Assembly: GCA_028282325.1 (NCBI GenBank)
Contig: JANQID010000059.1
Coordinates: 1-58,283 of the forward strand
DNA: 58,283 nt
Reading direction: 5' to 3'
Source: Chloroflexaceae bacterium
GTDB lineage: Bacteria; Chloroflexota; Chloroflexia; Chloroflexales; Chloroflexaceae
This document shows, one piece after another, positions 43,610 through 52,822 of this stretch. Numbering within the stretch: position 1 is the first letter of the stretch; the number at the start of each line of letters is the position of its first letter. A model generated the notes under the pieces. The model was not told where the DNA came from and ran no database searches. It saw only the letters and a list, made by a program, of their open reading frames with translations. The position numbers and the translations under genes are program-made.

Positions 43610-45364
43610 ATGGATCAATATAACCGCACCGATGCAGTTGATGGCAACCCCGCTGCCCCGCCCTTCGGCGAAGCGCGCTTTGTCGTGCTGGATGTCGAAA
43701 GCGGCTTCGGAGAGTTGCGCCGCCAGATCATTCGGCTGGTCGGCCCGCGCCTGGCGCATACCGCGCTCTATGAGGCCGGCGTCGCCAGCGGCGCAACGTT
43801 CGCCCGCGCCGTCCGCCCTGCACACGCCGACGATGCGGCATTGACCCGCGCTTTGCTCGAATGTCTCGCTGCGTATCAGGCGGTAGGCTTCGGCGCATTT
43901 GCGATTGAGGTATGCGACTGGTCAACGCCGCGCGTGGAAATCATCGGGCGCGATACATTTGAAGCCTGGGCCGGGAGGCAGCGCGACTGCTATCCTGATC
44001 ATTGCGCCTACGCCGCCGGCGTACTGAATGGATTCATCAGCGCCTTGACCGGGAGAGACGATCTGGCGTGCATCGAACGTTCCTGCCAGGCGCAGGGCGC
44101 GGATGCCTGCCGCTTCGAGGCGCTGCCCATTGGCCAGGTTGACGCTGGCGCAGCAGTGTTTCTCGCAGCATCCCAGGCGCTGCACGGCGGTCACGCTAAC
44201 GTCATCGAACAGGCGCGCGAACTGGAGCGCCAGCGCGTCGCCACCGACGAATTGCGCGATATGCTCCAGGCGCTCACCTCGAACTGCGGACTGGAATCCC
44301 TGCTCAACGACATTCTGGTGCGATCGCGCCGACTGCTCGGAGCCGACGCGGCAGCGTTCTATCGGCTAGATCACCCGAGGCAGGCGCTCGTGCTGCACAC
44401 GTCCCAGGGCTTGCCAGAGAAGACGCTCGACCACGTGCAATCTTCGCTCGGCGAGGGCCTGATCAGACAGGCTGTACACACCCGCCGGCCCATCGTGGTC
44501 GCCGATGCGACAATGCCTATATCCGCTGAAGCCGCCGATCAACGCGTATGCCGCGAACAACTGGCCCGTCACTATCGCGCACTGTTGGCGACGCCGATCA
44601 TCATCGAGGATCAAGCGTATGGCGCGTTGGCGTTTTATGTCGCCGGGGTTCACGATTTCAACGCTGCCGATGTCGAACTGGCGGCGATCCTGAGCGAACA
44701 GGCGGCCCTGATGATCACCTACGCCCAGTGGCAAGCCCAGCGCTGCCAGGATGCCATCGCCGCCGATCACATTCGCCTGGCGCGCGACCTCCACGACTCG
44801 GTGACTCAGACTCTCTTCTCAGCCAGCTTGATCGCCGAGGCGTTGCCGCACCTGTATCAGCGCGATCCGGAAGCGTCGCAGCGGCGGTTGCACGACTTGC
44901 ACGAACTGACCCGCGGCGCGCTGGCCGAGATGCGCACGTTATTGCTAGAATTGCGTCCGGCGGCATTGACCGAATCAACGTTGAGCGAACTGCTGCGCCA
45001 TCTGGTCGATGCGGCGATCGGGCGACTACGCATCCCTGTAACCCTGACCGTTGAAGAACAACGCACGTTACCCGACGACGTACGCATTGCACTCTATCGC
45101 ATTGCCCAGGAAGCGCTCAACAACATCATCAAACATGCCGCAGCAAGCGCCGTTGATGTCGCGTTACATTTTAAGACGGACAGCGTAGAACTGCGTGTTA
45201 GCGACAACGGTTGCGGATTTCACGCTGAATCACTTGTTCCCGAATGTATGGGGCTCGGCATTATGCGCGAGCGCGCTGCATCGATCGGCGCCGCGTTTGC
45301 TATCGACAGTCGGCCAGGCCAGGGAACGCACGTGCAGGTAATCTGGGCCGCTATGGATACGTGA
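43610..45364 (+). CDS. V4R-GAF histidine kinase (NarL class)
   Basis: A 584-residue sensor kinase without transmembrane segments. Residues 1-190 form a V4R (4-vinyl reductase-type) small-molecule-binding domain, recognisable from CYPDHCAYAAGVLNGFISALTGRDDLACIERSCQAQGADACRFE with its paired cysteines. Residues about 205-375 are a GAF domain. Then follow the HisKA_3 dimerisation helix with the phospho-acceptor His near 396 (ARDLHDSVTQTLFS) and a HATPase domain with SDNGCGF. GGAG lies 7 nt before the ATG. The next gene is its response regulator, 7 bases on. It is divergent from the cobalamin riboswitch operon, so tetrapyrrole or corrinoid sensing is possible but unproven. Confidence 0.88.
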   Translation: MDQYNRTDAVDGNPAAPPFGEARFVVLDVESGFGELRRQIIRLVGPRLAHTALYEAGVASGATFARAVRPAHADDAALTRALLECLAAYQAVGFGAFAIEVCDWSTPRVEIIGRDTFEAWAGRQRDCYPDHCAYAAGVLNGFISALTGRDDLACIERSCQAQGADACRFEALPIGQVDAGAAVFLAASQALHGGHANVIEQARELERQRVATDELRDMLQALTSNCGLESLLNDILVRSRRLLGADAAAFYRLDHPRQALVLHTSQGLPEKTLDHVQSSLGEGLIRQAVHTRRPIVVADATMPISAEAADQRVCREQLARHYRALLATPIIIEDQAYGALAFYVAGVHDFNAADVELAAILSEQAALMITYAQWQAQRCQDAIAADHIRLARDLHDSVTQTLFSASLIAEALPHLYQRDPEASQRRLHDLHELTRGALAEMRTLLLELRPAALTESTLSELLRHLVDAAIGRLRIPVTLTVEEQRTLPDDVRIALYRIAQEALNNIIKHAAASAVDVALHFKTDSVELRVSDNGCGFHAESLVPECMGLGIMRERAASIGAAFAIDSRPGQGTHVQVIWAAMDT

Positions 45365-45371
45365 GGCTTTG

Positions 45372-46013
45372 ATGACGCAGAATCCGCCGATACGAGTGTT
45401 CATCGTGGATGATCATGCCGTGGTACGCAGCGGCCTGGCGACATTTCTCGCGGTGTTCGACGATCTCGAATTGATCGGCGAGGCTGGCTCAGGCGTCGAA
45501 GCGGTGCGGTGCTGTCAGCAATTGCGCCCTGATGTAGTCCTGATGGATCTAGTGATGCCTGGAATGGATGGGGCTACGACGATCCGCGCGCTGCTCAAGC
45601 AATGTCCGCGCATCCGGATCATCGCATTGACCAGCTTTGTCGAGGAGGAACGGGTGCAGGCCGCTCTGGAGGCGGGCGCGATCGGCTATTTGCTCAAAGA
45701 TATTTCAATGGGCGAACTGGCCGAGGCGATTCGCTCCGCTGCCGCCGGGCATCCCACGCTGGCGCCTGAAGCGGCGCAAGCATTGATTCACGTCACCACC
45801 CACCCGCACGCCGTAGACTACGACTTGACCCCGCGCGAGCATGAAGTGCTGGATTTGATGGCTTCCGGGCTATCCAACCCTGAAATCGCCGTACGCCTGG
45901 TCATCAGTCGCTCGACGGTGAAGTTTCACGTCAGCAGTATTCTCGCCAAGCTCGGCGTGAACACTCGCACCGAGGCGGTCGCCTTCGCGATCCAGCACCA
46001 CTTGATTTCCTAA
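45372..46013 (+). CDS. NarL/LuxR-family response regulator
   Basis: A 213-residue regulator. The receiver domain has D13/D14, phospho-acceptor D59 (VVLMDLVMPGMDG) and K109 (YLLKD). The C-terminal LuxR-type helix-turn-helix (about 145-205) reads LTPREHEVLDLMASGLSNPEIA...STVKFHVSSILAKLGVNTRTEAV. The ATG at 45372 has GAGG 6 nt upstream. It lies 7 bases after the V4R kinase and is clearly its partner. It converges on the LarA-like gene, with 3 bases between stops. Confidence 0.94.
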   Translation: MTQNPPIRVFIVDDHAVVRSGLATFLAVFDDLELIGEAGSGVEAVRCCQQLRPDVVLMDLVMPGMDGATTIRALLKQCPRIRIIALTSFVEEERVQAALEAGAIGYLLKDISMGELAEAIRSAAAGHPTLAPEAAQALIHVTTHPHAVDYDLTPREHEVLDLMASGLSNPEIAVRLVISRSTVKFHVSSILAKLGVNTRTEAVAFAIQHHLIS

Positions 46014-46016
46014 CCA

Positions 46017-47267
46017 TCAGCAGCGGTACAATATCTCGCCAGCGTTTTGCACCAAGAGGATTCCCTCGTCTTCGCGATCAACCCAATCCTGCGGGTCAAT
46101 CACGCGATGGTCCGCGTATCCGAGATTCACCCGCTGGCAACGCGCTTCCGGAATGCCGGTCGCCAGCGTCACCTGGATGCGCGGCGTCTCGCTGCGGCTC
46201 GCCGAATCGAAGCAGCCCGCTCCTTTGACATGCGTGCTATGCGCCAGAATAGCGCCGGGTAGATGGCTGAATCGATCCCATTGGGACAGAAAATAGTCGC
46301 GCACATGGTAGCCGACTTCGTCGATCAGCGCGCCATGGGTGTAGGAAAGCTCGCTGATCTGCGGAGCGTAGATGATCACCTCGCCGCCGTCGGCGATCAC
46401 CGGCTCGGTTTTGTACATTGCTTTGGCCGCTGTCCAGAGATCATCATAGTGCGCCGCGGGTAGTGCAAGCGCTTGCCGGTACTGACGCGGCAAGGTGATG
46501 ATATTGAGCTGCGCCGAAAGATCGGCGGCAGCGCTCCAGGCGTCAGTCAGCGCTCCGGCATAGCAGCCGTGCAGATGCTCACCTTTGAGGACCAGCGCCA
46601 GCAAGAGGATCGGGCGGGCGACAAACTCAGCGGCCCGATGGATCACACGCCGCACCGGCGTATCTTTGCGGCCAATCGTCTCCAGACTGGTCGCCAGCGC
46701 ACCGAGCCAATGCGTGACGTTGATAATCCCGGCTCCAGCGATGCCCGGAATCAGGTATTTGGCGCCGCCCGAAAACCCAGCGACCTCGTGAGGGAATACC
46801 GGCCCACAGATAATCAACTGGTCGTAATCGAAGATATGGCGATTGAGCTGCACCGGCGTCGCGGAGGTGATCATGCCGTCGGTCAAATGCGTCATCTCAT
46901 CGCCGCTGATCACACCGACCGTGCGCAGCGCTGCCGGATCATCCCAGCGATGATTGAAGATGTGCACGTTGGGGTAGCGTTTGGCGCGTTCGGCGGCGGA
47001 AACGCCTACCAGCCGATCAATCGCAGCGGGCGACATCGGCGGGTGCGTGCCCAACGCGACCAAGTAATCGAGACGCGCGATGGAGCACCCAATCGCATCG
47101 TGGAGCAAACGAAATAGCAGCGGGATAGGCGCGGTGCGCGTGCCGTCGGGAACGATCACCAGCACGCGCTTGTTCGCCAACGGCAACGCAGTACACGCCT
47201 GCACAAGAATGTCGCGAACGGCGTGTTCAGCCAGCGTTGTCGTTGGCGAACCCGTTCCAATCACCAT
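46017..47267 (-). CDS. LarA-like nickel-pincer racemase/epimerase
   Basis: A 416-residue protein of the LarA (lactate racemase) superfamily. Counterparts of the key residues can be placed with the right spacing: Asp41 and Arg44 (PDGTRT), His75 (GTHPP), His160 (FPHEVAG), Lys170 (GGAKYLIPG, the cofactor-bound lysine) and His186. LarA needs the nickel-pincer nucleotide made by LarB/C/E, which are not in this window. The substrate may be lactate or another 2-hydroxyacid. The N-terminus appears shorter than in LarA, and the ATG has only a weak ribosome site. Confidence 0.82.
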   Translation of the reverse strand: MVIGTGSPTTTLAEHAVRDILVQACTALPLANKRVLVIVPDGTRTAPIPLLFRLLHDAIGCSIARLDYLVALGTHPPMSPAAIDRLVGVSAAERAKRYPNVHIFNHRWDDPAALRTVGVISGDEMTHLTDGMITSATPVQLNRHIFDYDQLIICGPVFPHEVAGFSGGAKYLIPGIAGAGIINVTHWLGALATSLETIGRKDTPVRRVIHRAAEFVARPILLLALVLKGEHLHGCYAGALTDAWSAAADLSAQLNIITLPRQYRQALALPAAHYDDLWTAAKAMYKTEPVIADGGEVIIYAPQISELSYTHGALIDEVGYHVRDYFLSQWDRFSHLPGAILAHSTHVKGAGCFDSASRSETPRIQVTLATGIPEARCQRVNLGYADHRVIDPQDWVDREDEGILLVQNAGEILYRC

Positions 47268-47466
47268 TGCCAGGCTCGCTCTTCAAGCCGGAACGTCTGC
47301 CCGACCATGCGACAACCTCCTGATGCAGACCAACCAACTCCTCGCTGATCGCCCACAAACGCTGCCAGGTGTTCCGCTCATACGACCAGGAGGCGGATGA
47401 TACCGCGCGCTTATCCTGGAAATACTTGCCCGTTATACCCTTTATCATACAAACTTTGCCTTGCAT
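47227..47466 (-). pseudogene. C-terminal remnant of a short-chain dehydrogenase
   Basis: An open frame of 79 codons with AAAGGA upstream of its ATG. Residues 10-47 (TGKYFQDKRAVSSASWSYER, then WQRLWAISEELVGL) match the end of retinol/protochlorophyllide-reductase-like SDR proteins, where GxYF...S...LWxxSExLxGL is typical. The Rossmann fold and catalytic YxxxK are absent, so only the tail remains. The last 30 codons run into the start of the LarA-like gene in another frame. It could still be expressed as a short peptide. Confidence 0.5.
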
Positions 47467-47607
47467 TATGGAAAATCCTTTCTGGATAGCGTTTCAATTG
47501 ATGTTACTTTTACAAGCATACGCTTATAAAAATAGTGCCGCCGTTTCGGATTTACCGGCAAGACGTACCCACGTAACGGAATCAAAACATGCCCATAGAA
47601 ACCATAT

Positions 47608-47633
47608 AGGCCAACCCCGTGTGAGGTTGGCCT
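47608..47633. terminator. hairpin between the RRM gene and the LarA-like region
   Basis: A 9-bp stem (47608-47616 with 47625-47633) with an 8-nt loop. It may end the minus-strand RRM transcript, but there is no long T-run. The rest of 47467-47770 shows nothing I can identify. Confidence 0.4.
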
Positions 47634-47770
47634 TGCTAGTAGCATTCACAGAGTGCGGGATCGTGCGAAGCAAACAATTAAGCCGTAGGCGCTAGAATAG
47701 GTCTCTGAGCACGTGCCGTTGTTGCTTCACTCTCCTGCTACGGCTACATCCGTATACCTGAACCAAACGT

Positions 47771-48091
47771 CTAATAGCGGTTGCGCGGAGGGCGACCGCC
47801 GCCATCGCCGCGACGACCTTCGCGGCGCGGACCGCCGCCGAAATCACGCTTCTCCTCAGCTTCATTCACCCGCAACTGACGACCGTCGAGTTCCAGGCCG
47901 TTCGTCGCATTGATAACCCCATTCACATCTTCGGTTTCCATTTCGACGAACCCGAAACCGCGCGAACGACCCGTTTCTCGATCAGTGATAACGCGGGCGC
48001 TCTGCACATCACCATGCTGGCGGAATAGATCTTCTAAGTCCAGATCACGAATCCGCCACGGAAGGTTGCCAACAAACAGCTTGACACGCAT
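47771..48091 (-). CDS. small RNA-binding protein (RRM)
   Basis: A 106-residue protein with one RNA recognition motif. RNP2 is KLFVGNLPW (4-12) and RNP1 is GRSRGFGFVEM (41-51). A Gly/Arg-rich tail (GGGPRREGRRGDGGGRPPRNRY) follows. This is the layout of cyanobacterial-type Rbp proteins, which are often cold-induced and may act as RNA chaperones. I chose ATG 48091, with GAGGAG about 10 nt upstream; a long open frame from 48451 is non-coding in character before this point. Confidence 0.93.
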   Translation of the reverse strand: MRVKLFVGNLPWRIRDLDLEDLFRQHGDVQSARVITDRETGRSRGFGFVEMETEDVNGVINATNGLELDGRQLRVNEAEEKRDFGGGPRREGRRGDGGGRPPRNRY

Positions 48092-48422
48092 CAGAAAACC
48101 ACTCCTCTGCTCGTCATCATTCGAGCAGTTGCGATGGTGTATAATGATAACACCACCATTAACATACACACGACAGATAGCCGCTTGAAACCCCTTGCAC
48201 CTGTGAGCAGCGAATATGGACTCTGCCGCCTCGCTCGGGCGCAAACAACGCAGGTTGACTTCTGAGCGAACGAAGAACTGCCGAGGGCACAGGGAACGGA
48301 CAGGGGTCACTGATGCACGTCTCGCAGCACCATACGTTGGTGATTGACACCATAATACCACACTTCTTGCAAAACGTATATAATTAAGTTCAAGCAATTC
48401 CTGATAAAGAACAGCTTCATCA

Positions 48423-48451
48423 TTGACACCCTCTCTTGCCCTGTGTATCAT
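48423..48451 (+). promoter_or_regulatory. promoter of the OmpR-type regulator
   Basis: TTGACA at 48423-48428 and TATCAT at 48446-48451 are 17 bp apart, about 40 bp before the start codon. The remainder of 48092-48492 separates this gene from the divergent RRM gene and holds no other recognisable feature. Confidence 0.7.
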
Positions 48452-48492
48452 GCCGACTAACTACTCTCTCGTTGGAGATGGAGCACGGTTTG

Positions 48493-49293
48493 ATGAGCCA
48501 GTCCGCAAAGATTCTGATAGTGGATGATGAGGCGAATATTCGCCTTACTCTCAATGCATTGCTATCCCGCGAGGGGTATGACGTCACCGTCGCAGCAAGC
48601 GGCGAGGAAGCTGTGGTATTGCTCGATCAGCAGAGCTTTGATCTGTTGCTCGTCGATTTGAAAATGCCAGGCATTGACGGTATGCAGGTGGTATCTGCGT
48701 TGCGCGAGCGGCAACACGACACCGCCGTGATTGTGCTGACCGGGCACGGATCGCTTGAGACGGCGGTTGAAGGATTACACCAGGGCATTTTTGACTATCT
48801 GCTCAAAACAACCGATCCCGCGCAGGTCGTCGAGCGTGTGAAGGCCGGCCTGGAAGACCATAATCATCGCCAGCGCAAGGAGCGGCTGCTCAATGTTGTG
48901 AGCGCCGCCGTGCAAGAATTACGCGGTGCATCGCCCCAAAAAGCCGGGCAAGAAACCACTGCTTCATCACAAGAACGCGAAATCATTATCGGATCGTTGC
49001 ATCTCAACACCTGGCATCAGGTGGCCACGCTCAACGGTCGTTCTTTGTCGTTGACGCCAACCGAATTCCGTGTGCTGCTGTGCCTGGCTGAACATGTCGG
49101 ACAGATGCTCTCGTACACTCAACTGGTGCAGTGCGCCCAGGGTTATGACGCCAGCGAACTCGAAGCCAGCGAATTGATCAAACCCCACATTCATCATCTG
49201 CGCCAAAAACTGGAACCCGATCCGGCAACACCGCGCTATCTGCTGAATGTCCGCGGAAAAGGCTACATTCTCCAGATCGACGAGACGTCATAA
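48493..49293 (+). CDS. response regulator with winged-helix output
   Basis: A 266-residue regulator. The receiver domain has VDDE, the phospho-acceptor Asp in LLVDLKMPGIDG, the Thr in VLTGHGS, and the conserved Lys in DYLLKTTDP. The usual Pro after that Lys is Thr. A charged linker of about 45 residues follows, then an OmpR-type winged helix (SLTPTEFRVLLCLAEHVGQMLSYTQLV...IKPHIHHLRQKLEPDP...VRGKGYIL). I took the ATG at 48493; ATG 48478 is an alternative. No kinase is adjacent. Confidence 0.9.
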   Translation: MSQSAKILIVDDEANIRLTLNALLSREGYDVTVAASGEEAVVLLDQQSFDLLLVDLKMPGIDGMQVVSALRERQHDTAVIVLTGHGSLETAVEGLHQGIFDYLLKTTDPAQVVERVKAGLEDHNHRQRKERLLNVVSAAVQELRGASPQKAGQETTASSQEREIIIGSLHLNTWHQVATLNGRSLSLTPTEFRVLLCLAEHVGQMLSYTQLVQCAQGYDASELEASELIKPHIHHLRQKLEPDPATPRYLLNVRGKGYILQIDETS

Positions 49294-49539
49294 CGAACGT
49301 CTCAGAGGCTCTGCCAGACAGCGCCATTTCGCAATGGGTATTGTGCTATCATATTCTTGAGCGCGCTCTCAACGCGTTTCGTGCGCATAATCGGGGAGCA
49401 ACGGGAATCGTTAGTTGCCGGTTGTATCTCAGTGGACCGCGGCGCCAAACCAGCTTCTACTCCCAGTTCGCGATGTGTTCGAAGCGGATCATCGAACACC
49501 CTTCCAACATACCCATAGTAACCAGAGGAGTCATTCTCT

Positions 49540-51519
49540 ATGGCAGAGCAGGCGAATTTGCTGTTCTTCAACGGGATTAACGGCGCGACCGGCGACTTCC
49601 TGCTACCGCCGATGTCCGCCCAGCAGGTGTCGGCGATTGTGCAGGGCGAGCCTCAGGATGCAGAGCAAATCAATGAATTAAAGTATTGGTATCAGCGTCT
49701 GACCCAGGAGCATCTTGGCCCCAAAGAAGGCATTGATCCCAAGAATCTGCACGAGACCGGCTGGGGCGTCGTCTTCGCCTATAACGCCGATCCCGCCATT
49801 CGTGAGGCGCTCAAACCGTTGCTCGATCTCCGTCGCGAGCAAGCGACGAAGAAACACGAACGCTATTACCGCGAGTTTAGCGGCCCCGATGGCTATCGGC
49901 CCAACGAGTCGAAGCAAGCTTTTCTGGCCCGGCATGGCGCTGGTCCTGGTCCCGCTGACCCGGACAAAGTGCCCTATTATTTGCTGTTTGTTGGCGATCC
50001 GGAAGCCATACCGTTCCGCGTTCAATATCAGATTGATGTCCAGTATGCGGTGGGGCGTCTCTCGTTCGATACGCTGGAAGAGTACGCCCAGTATGCACAG
50101 AGCGTCGTCGCTATCGAGACCGACAATATCATATTGCCGCGCCAGATGACCTTCTTCGGCGTACGCAACCCCGATGACCGCGCCACCAACCTCAGCGCCG
50201 ACGAGTTGGTCAAGCCGCTGGCCGATATTCTGAAGCGCGATCAATCCGACTGGCAGATCAACACGATTCTGGCCGAGGAAGCGAACAAGGCGCGTCTGGG
50301 TCGTTTGATCGGCGGCGATGAAACGCCTGCGCTGTTGTTCACCGCCAGCCACGGTATGGGCTTCCCCAATGGCGACTCGCGCCAGTTATCCCACCAGGGC
50401 AGTTTACTCTGTCAGGACTGGCCCGGACCGGCACAATGGAAACAGCCTATCCCGCAAGATTTCTATTTTGCCCACGATGATGTCAGCGATGATGCTAAGC
50501 TGGCGGGTTTGATCGCGTTTCATTTTGCCTGCTATGGCGCCGGAACGCCGCAACTTGACGATTTCGCGCACCAGGCCTTCAAACAACCAACGGCCATTGC
50601 GCCGCATCCCTTCGTGGCACGGCTGCCGCAACGTCTGCTCGGCCATCCCAAAGGCGGCGCATTGGCAGCGATCGGTCACGTCGAACGGGCCTGGGGCTAT
50701 TCGTTTATGTGGGAACGCGCCGGACGCCAGCTCGCGGTCTTTGAAAGCACCCTGAAGCGGTTGATGGAGGGGCATCCCATTGGGTCGGCCATCGAATATT
50801 TTAACGAGCGCTACGCAGAACTCTCTTCCGACCTCAGTATGCAGTTGGAAGAAGTGAAGTTTGGTCGCAAAGCCGATGATGTGGCCCTTGCCGGGATGTG
50901 GACCGCCAACAACGATGCGCGCAGCTACGTCATCATCGGCGATCCAGCGGTGCGCTTGCCCATTGGAAGCGGCGCAGAGCAACCAACCGAGCGAGCGAAG
51001 ATTACGGTCACGGCCGTGACGACGCCCGCCGCAAGCGCTTCAGCAAGGCCGGCAACCGAAGTCCCCCAGCCGCCGAAGGAAAACGTCCCCACATCGGAAG
51101 CCGCCGATGCAACCTCGGACGCTGCCCAACAATTTGGGCTGTTCGGCTCCGACGAGTCAACGCTCCAGGAAATTCGCACTGGCCTCTACAGCGCACTGCG
51201 AACGTTTGCCGAAAAGCTCAACCAGGCGTTCGACGAGCTGACCAGCCTGGAAGTGATGACCTACGTCAGCAGCAATATGGGGAGTGTTGAATACAAGGAT
51301 GGCAAACTGTCCGGCAGCGCCGAACTTCGCGCCTTGACACGCGTCAGCCTCGACGGCGACACGCTTCTCTGCGTTCCGGAGCGCGACGGTAATGTCGATA
51401 CCAGCCTGTGGGAGATCCACGTTGAAATGCTGCAACGGGCCCAGGAAAGCCGCGTCAAGATGATCGAGGCTGTGTCGTCAGCGTTGGCCAGCCTGGCTGG
51501 CGCGACAAAGGGATCGTAG
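49540..51519 (+). CDS. C25/caspase-like cysteine protease with extra C-terminal domain
   Basis: A 659-residue protein without a signal peptide. Residues about 145-470 follow the gingipain/C25-type caspase fold: [29 protein letters not shown], the catalytic His271 in [11 protein letters not shown], the catalytic Cys331 in [11 protein letters not shown], and the closing [13 protein letters not shown] Pro/Ala/Thr linker (480-540) leads to a C-terminal domain (about 545-652). That domain resembles the separate 111-residue protein encoded at 52355: the AEK-, LDGD- and (W/F)xIH-centred segments occur in the same order. It is the first gene of a cassette of three, with 2 bases before the next. Its target is unknown. 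Confidence 0.85.
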   Translation: MAEQANLLFFNGINGATGDFLLPPMSAQQVSAIVQGEPQDAEQINELKYWYQRLTQEHLGPKEGIDPKNLHETGWGVVFAYNADPAIREALKPLLDLRREQATKKHERYYREFSGPDGYRPNESKQAFLARHGAGPGPADPDKVPYYLLFVGDPEAIPFRVQYQIDVQYAVGRLSFDTLEEYAQYAQSVVAIETDNIILPRQMTFFGVRNPDDRATNLSADELVKPLADILKRDQSDWQINTILAEEANKARLGRLIGGDETPALLFTASHGMGFPNGDSRQLSHQGSLLCQDWPGPAQWKQPIPQDFYFAHDDVSDDAKLAGLIAFHFACYGAGTPQLDDFAHQAFKQPTAIAPHPFVARLPQRLLGHPKGGALAAIGHVERAWGYSFMWERAGRQLAVFESTLKRLMEGHPIGSAIEYFNERYAELSSDLSMQLEEVKFGRKADDVALAGMWTANNDARSYVIIGDPAVRLPIGSGAEQPTERAKITVTAVTTPAASASARPATEVPQPPKENVPTSEAADATSDAAQQFGLFGSDESTLQEIRTGLYSALRTFAEKLNQAFDELTSLEVMTYVSSNMGSVEYKDGKLSGSAELRALTRVSLDGDTLLCVPERDGNVDTSLWEIHVEMLQRAQESRVKMIEAVSSALASLAGATKGS

Positions 51520-51521
51520 CG

Positions 51522-52331
51522 ATGCTGACGGATGCCGCCGAGGGCGCGTTTGAATTTATCGATCCATCGGCTCAAACCGTCACATCGGATGTCTTCGGTC
51601 TGTGGCGTACAATTCCGGCAACGCCCTCCGGCGTGGCTTTTGATACGATGACGGCAGCGGCGGGAGGCGCCAGGTACGACTTTACTCCTACCTGGCGCAC
51701 CACATTGCCCAATGACATCGAGCGAGCCGCCCGCCAACTTGATCGCGCCGACGCCCAGACGCATTCGGCTCAACAGGCGCTTCGCCATGCCCGATCACGC
51801 CTTGATGAACTGGCTCAGACGCAGCGCTCAAGCGCCGTTGATTTCTCCACCACGCCCGCCGCTGAGACGCCTGCGCCAGAACGCGAACTGTTGGATCTAA
51901 TTGACGAGTTACGGGTGCAAGAAGCCTCCGTCAGTTTCGATACGCGCGCAAGTCTATCGCAACGCTGGCGACAGGTCAACACACAATTTCGCGAGGCAAT
52001 CGAACGTATCATACGATCGGCGACGCACTATGCCTGGGTGGAAACACGCATCGACGATCAACTCCTGGCGCGTACGGTGATGGGTTGGTCGGGCGATACG
52101 CATACGATATGGCAGACTGATGCCAGCCACGAGCAAACACGTTTGCACCGACGCTCGCTTGGGCTGGCGCTGGCTTCGCGGGAAACGCACCTGCGGATGT
52201 TCGAACTTGTCACCCAGGGCGCTATCACCCTATCGTTGATAGCAGCCACGCCTGGAGGCGTCGTAATGGCGCTTCCTGCGGCGTGGCGATTCGTAAATCG
52301 GATTATTGCTGAATGGAATACGCAACGCTAA
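51522..52331 (+). CDS. unknown 269-residue helical protein of the protease cassette
   Basis: I do not recognise this protein. It starts 2 bases after the protease stop, so it is co-translated. Residues about 60-100 (ERAARQLDRADAQTHSAQQALRHARSRLDELAQ) are a likely coiled coil, and the middle is helical with RQVNTQFREAIERIIRSATHYAWVET. A hydrophobic stretch near the C-terminus (ITLSLIAATPGGVVMALPAAW, about 236-256) could be membrane-inserting. That would fit a membrane effector activated by the protease, but this is speculation from layout alone. Confidence 0.7.
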   Translation: MLTDAAEGAFEFIDPSAQTVTSDVFGLWRTIPATPSGVAFDTMTAAAGGARYDFTPTWRTTLPNDIERAARQLDRADAQTHSAQQALRHARSRLDELAQTQRSSAVDFSTTPAAETPAPERELLDLIDELRVQEASVSFDTRASLSQRWRQVNTQFREAIERIIRSATHYAWVETRIDDQLLARTVMGWSGDTHTIWQTDASHEQTRLHRRSLGLALASRETHLRMFELVTQGAITLSLIAATPGGVVMALPAAWRFVNRIIAEWNTQR

Positions 52332-52354
52332 TATGACAGAGGAGATCATAATCG

Positions 52355-52690
52355 ATGGCGACTGAATTGGAAAACTCGATCCGCAACGCCGCCGAGAAAA
52401 TAACCCGATATGTTGCCGATGCCGCCGAGATGAAAGTTGAAACGTCGTACGTCCAGGTCGGCGCAAACGGCGAGACCGATTTCACACAAGCCAGACCGGC
52501 GGCACGAACGATTGTCAAACTCGACGGCGACAGCCAAGCGATTGTGCCTGTGCGCCCGGCGCAAAGCGGCGGCTTTGAAGTCGACGCATCGCTGTTTGAC
52601 ATTCACGAACGCAACGTCGCAACCACCATTGAATACCGCGCACGCATCTTGAACGCATTGCTGAGTCTCTTGCAAACCCGTAATCGTTAG
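52355..52690 (+). CDS. 111-residue stand-alone copy of the protease C-terminal domain
   Basis: A small protein whose whole length resembles residues 554-652 of the C25-like protease two genes upstream. Shared landmarks are AEK (13-15, protease 557-559), LDGD (56-59, protease 604-607), and FDIH (81-84, protease WEIH 624-627), followed by a C-terminal helix with Arg and LLSLL. Similarity is low but ordered. A GGAG lies 10 nt before the ATG. It may be an adaptor, inhibitor or oligomerisation partner that binds the protease through the shared domain. Confidence 0.75.
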   Translation: MATELENSIRNAAEKITRYVADAAEMKVETSYVQVGANGETDFTQARPAARTIVKLDGDSQAIVPVRPAQSGGFEVDASLFDIHERNVATTIEYRARILNALLSLLQTRNR

Positions 52691-52822
52691 GGCAAGGCGC
52701 GTAAAAATGTTGAAGTTGGATTGTTATGCGCCGGACAGGGCCTCTGAACCGCGCATAGCAATCCTATCAGATCGTAGCCCTGAAATGTGAAGCCGTCGCC
52801 GCTCCCGATATGAGCTACAATT

